Assembly: GCA_964531735.1 (NCBI GenBank)
Contig: CAZHGD010000015.1
Coordinates: 1 to 64,000, forward strand
Direction of reading: 5' to 3'
DNA from: CAZHGD01 sp964531735
Lineage (GTDB): Bacteria > Armatimonadota > UBA10988
DNA length: 64,000 nt
The position numbers and the translations under genes are program-made. This document shows positions 61,668-64,000 of the stretch, one piece after another. Positions within the stretch are counted from its first letter, which is position 1. Each line of letters starts with the position of its first letter. The notes under the pieces are model-generated. The model saw nothing but the letters and a program-made list of their open reading frames with translations. It did no database searches and was not told where the DNA came from.

Positions 61668-64000
61668 TCAGAAGATCTGGAACGTGCTGTTGGCCACCAG
61701 CGCCGCCTCGAGACCGTCGCCGCGCAGCCGCATCCGGATCCGGCCATTCCAGTTCGCCGGCGCAAACTGGCTCAGGTCGAGATCGAACCGGCTCTCGGCG
61801 CCCGGCTTGACCCACTGGCCGAGGTCACGCTCGACCAACTGGTACTTCCCGTCGGGCAGTTGGTAGTTGATCATCAGCACGGCCACCTGCGACGCAGCGG
61901 TGCGCCGCACCTGCCAGGTGATGACCTTGAACCCGGCGCCTTCCAGGCAGCCGTTCGGCGGAAAGACGATGCGTCCGTCCTGCAGGCGGGCGCCGTCCTC
62001 GAAGCGCTTCACCGCGGCGCCTTGGAAGGCTACCGAGCCGTCGGCGTGCTGCACGGTGGGCAAGACCGAGAACGCCTTGGGGTCGCGGGCGCCGGCCGGA
62101 CCGTTACCGACGACCTCGACCGTCAGACCCGCGCCGAGCCCGCACGACTCCAGCACCGGCCCGAACAGCACCTGGCCGTCCCACTCGGCCGGCGCCCAGC
62201 GACCCAGGTCGAGTGCCAGCTCCTTGGTCTCGCCCGGCTTGAGCAGACTGGTCAGGTCGACGAACCAGGGCTGCTTCGGCGCCGCCTTGGTGGCCGTGTA
62301 GAGCCCCCACCAGGGCCGGCTGTTGGTCAGGGCCTCGGCCTGACACGGCGCCAGGGCGAAGCGCACGCGGCTGGTGTAGCCGGCGGCGGTGTGGTAGTCG
62401 GCGGTCAGCCCGACGAAGCCCGCCGGGGTCTTGTAGAACCGCCCGTAGAGCGGCCGTGCGAGGGTCAGTCGCAGGTTGACGCGCCCTGGGTTGCTGGCCT
62501 CGACGCCGGCAGCGGCGAAGCCGTAGACCTTCTCGTCGCCCATCTGCGCCGACAGCCGCAGCCGGTCGGCGAGCGCCTCGGCGCTGGCGGCGTCGGCCAG
62601 GTTGTGCTCGCAGTCCAGCGTCAGCAGGCGCTGCACGGCCAGCCCGGCCACGGTGCGGCCGACCGGCGTCTCACGGTGGTTGACCGTCTCGGGTGCCGAG
62701 CGCTCCGGCACATACTCAGTCGAGCGCGCGTCGGCCGGCAGGCGGAACGCATAGCGCCGCTGCGCCAGGGCCGCCGGCTCCGGCTGGTCGGCCGGTAGCG
62801 TCTGCACCGTGGCCCCGGCCGGCGGCGGCAGCAGGAGTTGCGTCGGCCGCCCGTTGACCGCGTGGGCCAGGGCCGGCGCCTGCGTCAGCAGCACCAGACC
62901 GATCCGCTGGGGCTCCAACGTCAACTTGACCTCGACGCGCCCGTCGCGGGCCGTCAACGTACCGAGGCGGGTGGCCTTGAACATGCGGTGCGGCGCCTGG
63001 CCGGTCCGGCGGTACCAGTCGTTGGCGCCGGCCTCGTTCAGCGCCACCTCGGCCACCGCCGACGACACCGGCCGCGGCTCGAACAGCCAGGCGCTGATCG
63101 GCCTGGTCGCGTCGAGTCCGAGCGGCCCCACGGCGCAGGAGGCGGTCACCTGGCCGGCCACCTTGGCGTGCTGATAGACGTTCAGCATCGCGCCGCCGGG
63201 CAACGATAGCGCGTAGGCTTCCGCTTCGGTGCGCTCCTGCCACCAACACGGCCGCGCGTCGGCTGCGGGCACCAGCCGCATGGCCGCCAGTTCCTCGGCC
63301 GCCGCAGCCCAAGGCCAGCGCTGCCCGGAACTGGTACCGCCGAAGTCGCCGGCCTTGAGACCCAGCAGCAGGCAGTAGTTGGCATACTCGTCCAGGTTGT
63401 CGGCGGTCCAGTAGAGCGGCACGGTCCATTTCGACGCCGGCTGGTACAGCTTGACCAGCAGCAGGCGGTCGGCCATGGCGCGCCAGTCGCGCACCTTGAC
63501 GAAGCCCAGGCCCTCGAAGTAGCCGCAGTCGGCCTGCTGTGCGTAGAGCTGTGGCGTGCCGTTGAAGAACGTCGCCCCGGCCCGGTTCGACCGCGCGGCC
63601 TCGCGAATGCCGCGGTAGAAGTCGGCCCAGTCGTAGTCCTGCGCGCCGCTGTGCGTGGTCCAGTCGAACCGGGTCACGCCGCCCTGCCCGGTGTCCATGT
63701 AGATGAAGTCGAAGTCGTAGCGCTTGACCATACCGCGGAACTGCGCCAGGTTGTGCTCGCGGCAGGCCGGCGTCAGGTGCTGCGAGTAGACCTTCTCGTC
63801 ACCCCACCCCGAAGCGGCGAACAGCGGCTGCCCGGCGCCGTCGTGGACCGTCCACTCGGGCCGCTCGCGATAGACCGGGTCGGCCGGGCCGAACGCCCAT
63901 TGCCAGGTGATCGGCCCGACCTTGATGCGGTCGGAGATGGCGTGCAGGTCGTCCACCAGGCGGCGCAGCCGCGCCGGCGTGACCTCCAGCCCATCGGCGT
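61668..64000 (-). CDS. Large TIM-barrel glycosidase-like protein, N-terminus beyond right edge
   Basis: At least 776 residues; the frame runs off the right edge (it reads ADGLEVTPARLRRLVDDLHA at the border). Visible: barrel end with RYDFDFIYMDTGQGGVTRFD (Asp at strand end) and FYRGIREAARSNRAGATFFN, then FVKVRDWRAMADRLLLVKLY; from ~residue 290 a series of beta domains (AISAWLF, LRLTLARPLYGRFY, VAVLMINYQLPDGKYQLVER). The arrangement resembles GH36/GH101-like or putative exo-acting alpha-glycosidases, as in the neighbouring gene. Secretion cannot be judged without the N-terminus. It is upstream of, and probably in one operon with, the next four genes (78-bp gap to the 932-aa gene). Confidence 0.6.
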   Translation of the reverse strand, partial: ADGLEVTPARLRRLVDDLHAISDRIKVGPITWQWAFGPADPVYRERPEWTVHDGAGQPLFAASGWGDEKVYSQHLTPACREHNLAQFRGMVKRYDFDFIYMDTGQGGVTRFDWTTHSGAQDYDWADFYRGIREAARSNRAGATFFNGTPQLYAQQADCGYFEGLGFVKVRDWRAMADRLLLVKLYQPASKWTVPLYWTADNLDEYANYCLLLGLKAGDFGGTSSGQRWPWAAAAEELAAMRLVPAADARPCWWQERTEAEAYALSLPGGAMLNVYQHAKVAGQVTASCAVGPLGLDATRPISAWLFEPRPVSSAVAEVALNEAGANDWYRRTGQAPHRMFKATRLGTLTARDGRVEVKLTLEPQRIGLVLLTQAPALAHAVNGRPTQLLLPPPAGATVQTLPADQPEPAALAQRRYAFRLPADARSTEYVPERSAPETVNHRETPVGRTVAGLAVQRLLTLDCEHNLADAASAEALADRLRLSAQMGDEKVYGFAAAGVEASNPGRVNLRLTLARPLYGRFYKTPAGFVGLTADYHTAAGYTSRVRFALAPCQAEALTNSRPWWGLYTATKAAPKQPWFVDLTSLLKPGETKELALDLGRWAPAEWDGQVLFGPVLESCGLGAGLTVEVVGNGPAGARDPKAFSVLPTVQHADGSVAFQGAAVKRFEDGARLQDGRIVFPPNGCLEGAGFKVITWQVRRTAASQVAVLMINYQLPDGKYQLVERDLGQWVKPGAESRFDLDLSQFAPANWNGRIRMRLRGDGLEAALVANSTFQIF

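Overview
The window is a GC-rich (roughly two-thirds G+C) chromosomal stretch that fits an uncultured, diderm Armatimonadota (Armatimonadetes) bacterium, probably a metagenome scaffold. Four things support this: twin type IV prepilin-like proteins with the FPVFAKAREKARQ helix typical of that phylum; an SLH-plus-beta-barrel outer-membrane protein; many secreted glycan-active enzymes; and several UroD-family proteins sitting among carbohydrate genes. This is inference from protein signatures; no 16S rRNA gene is present. A 100-N gap (28535-28634) flanked by the same exact 55-bp sequence points to an assembler join.

Layout. 1-5 kb: a Cu-type P-ATPase (cut by the left edge) and an sdhCAB operon, all on the minus strand. 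5-27 kb: a carbohydrate region with a sucrase/ferredoxin-like protein, GH32-like, NodB-like/TolB fusion, beta-helix, heparinase II/III, galactokinase, GH172 (DUF2961), two UroD-family proteins, twin prepilins, an orphan NifX-like protein, an RHH/nucleotidyltransferase pair, a GT-C-like membrane protein and an unlisted 43-aa membrane peptide. 26.5-28 kb: a tightly overlapped three-gene ECF sigma operon that resembles CnrH-CnrY-CnrX in layout. 28-29.1 kb: a non-coding, palindrome-rich stretch holding the gap. 29-33.8 kb: an SLH/collagen-like/coiled-coil/beta-barrel protein, RNase Y and a methyltransferase. 33.8-40.2 kb: GH2 with a LamG-like insertion, a third UroD-family protein and GH20. 40.2-53.3 kb: mixed housekeeping and signalling (response regulator, coaE, TPR proteins, tldD, HpaI-type aldolase, RidA, a decayed type ISP restriction gene, uvrB, metallophosphoesterase, soluble histidine kinase). 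53.3-64 kb: a minus-strand series with a ceramidase-like protein, a DRE-TIM aldolase, two tandem SGNH hydrolases and two very large TIM-barrel proteins, the last cut by the right edge.

How it fits together. Most of the window serves capture and breakdown of plant or microbial glycans: fructan- or fucose-like, uronate, galactoside, hexosamine and ester substrates. Galactokinase and an HpaI-type aldolase could feed sugars into central metabolism and SDH provides respiration. The SLH porin ties the outer membrane to the wall, and the ECF operon may sense envelope metal. The items most worth following up are the collagen-stalked outer-membrane protein, the type ISP remnant carrying an in-frame DUF559 nuclease plus palindromic repeat, the Cnr-like ECF operon with a His/Gly/Pro tail, and the coupled 43-aa membrane peptide.
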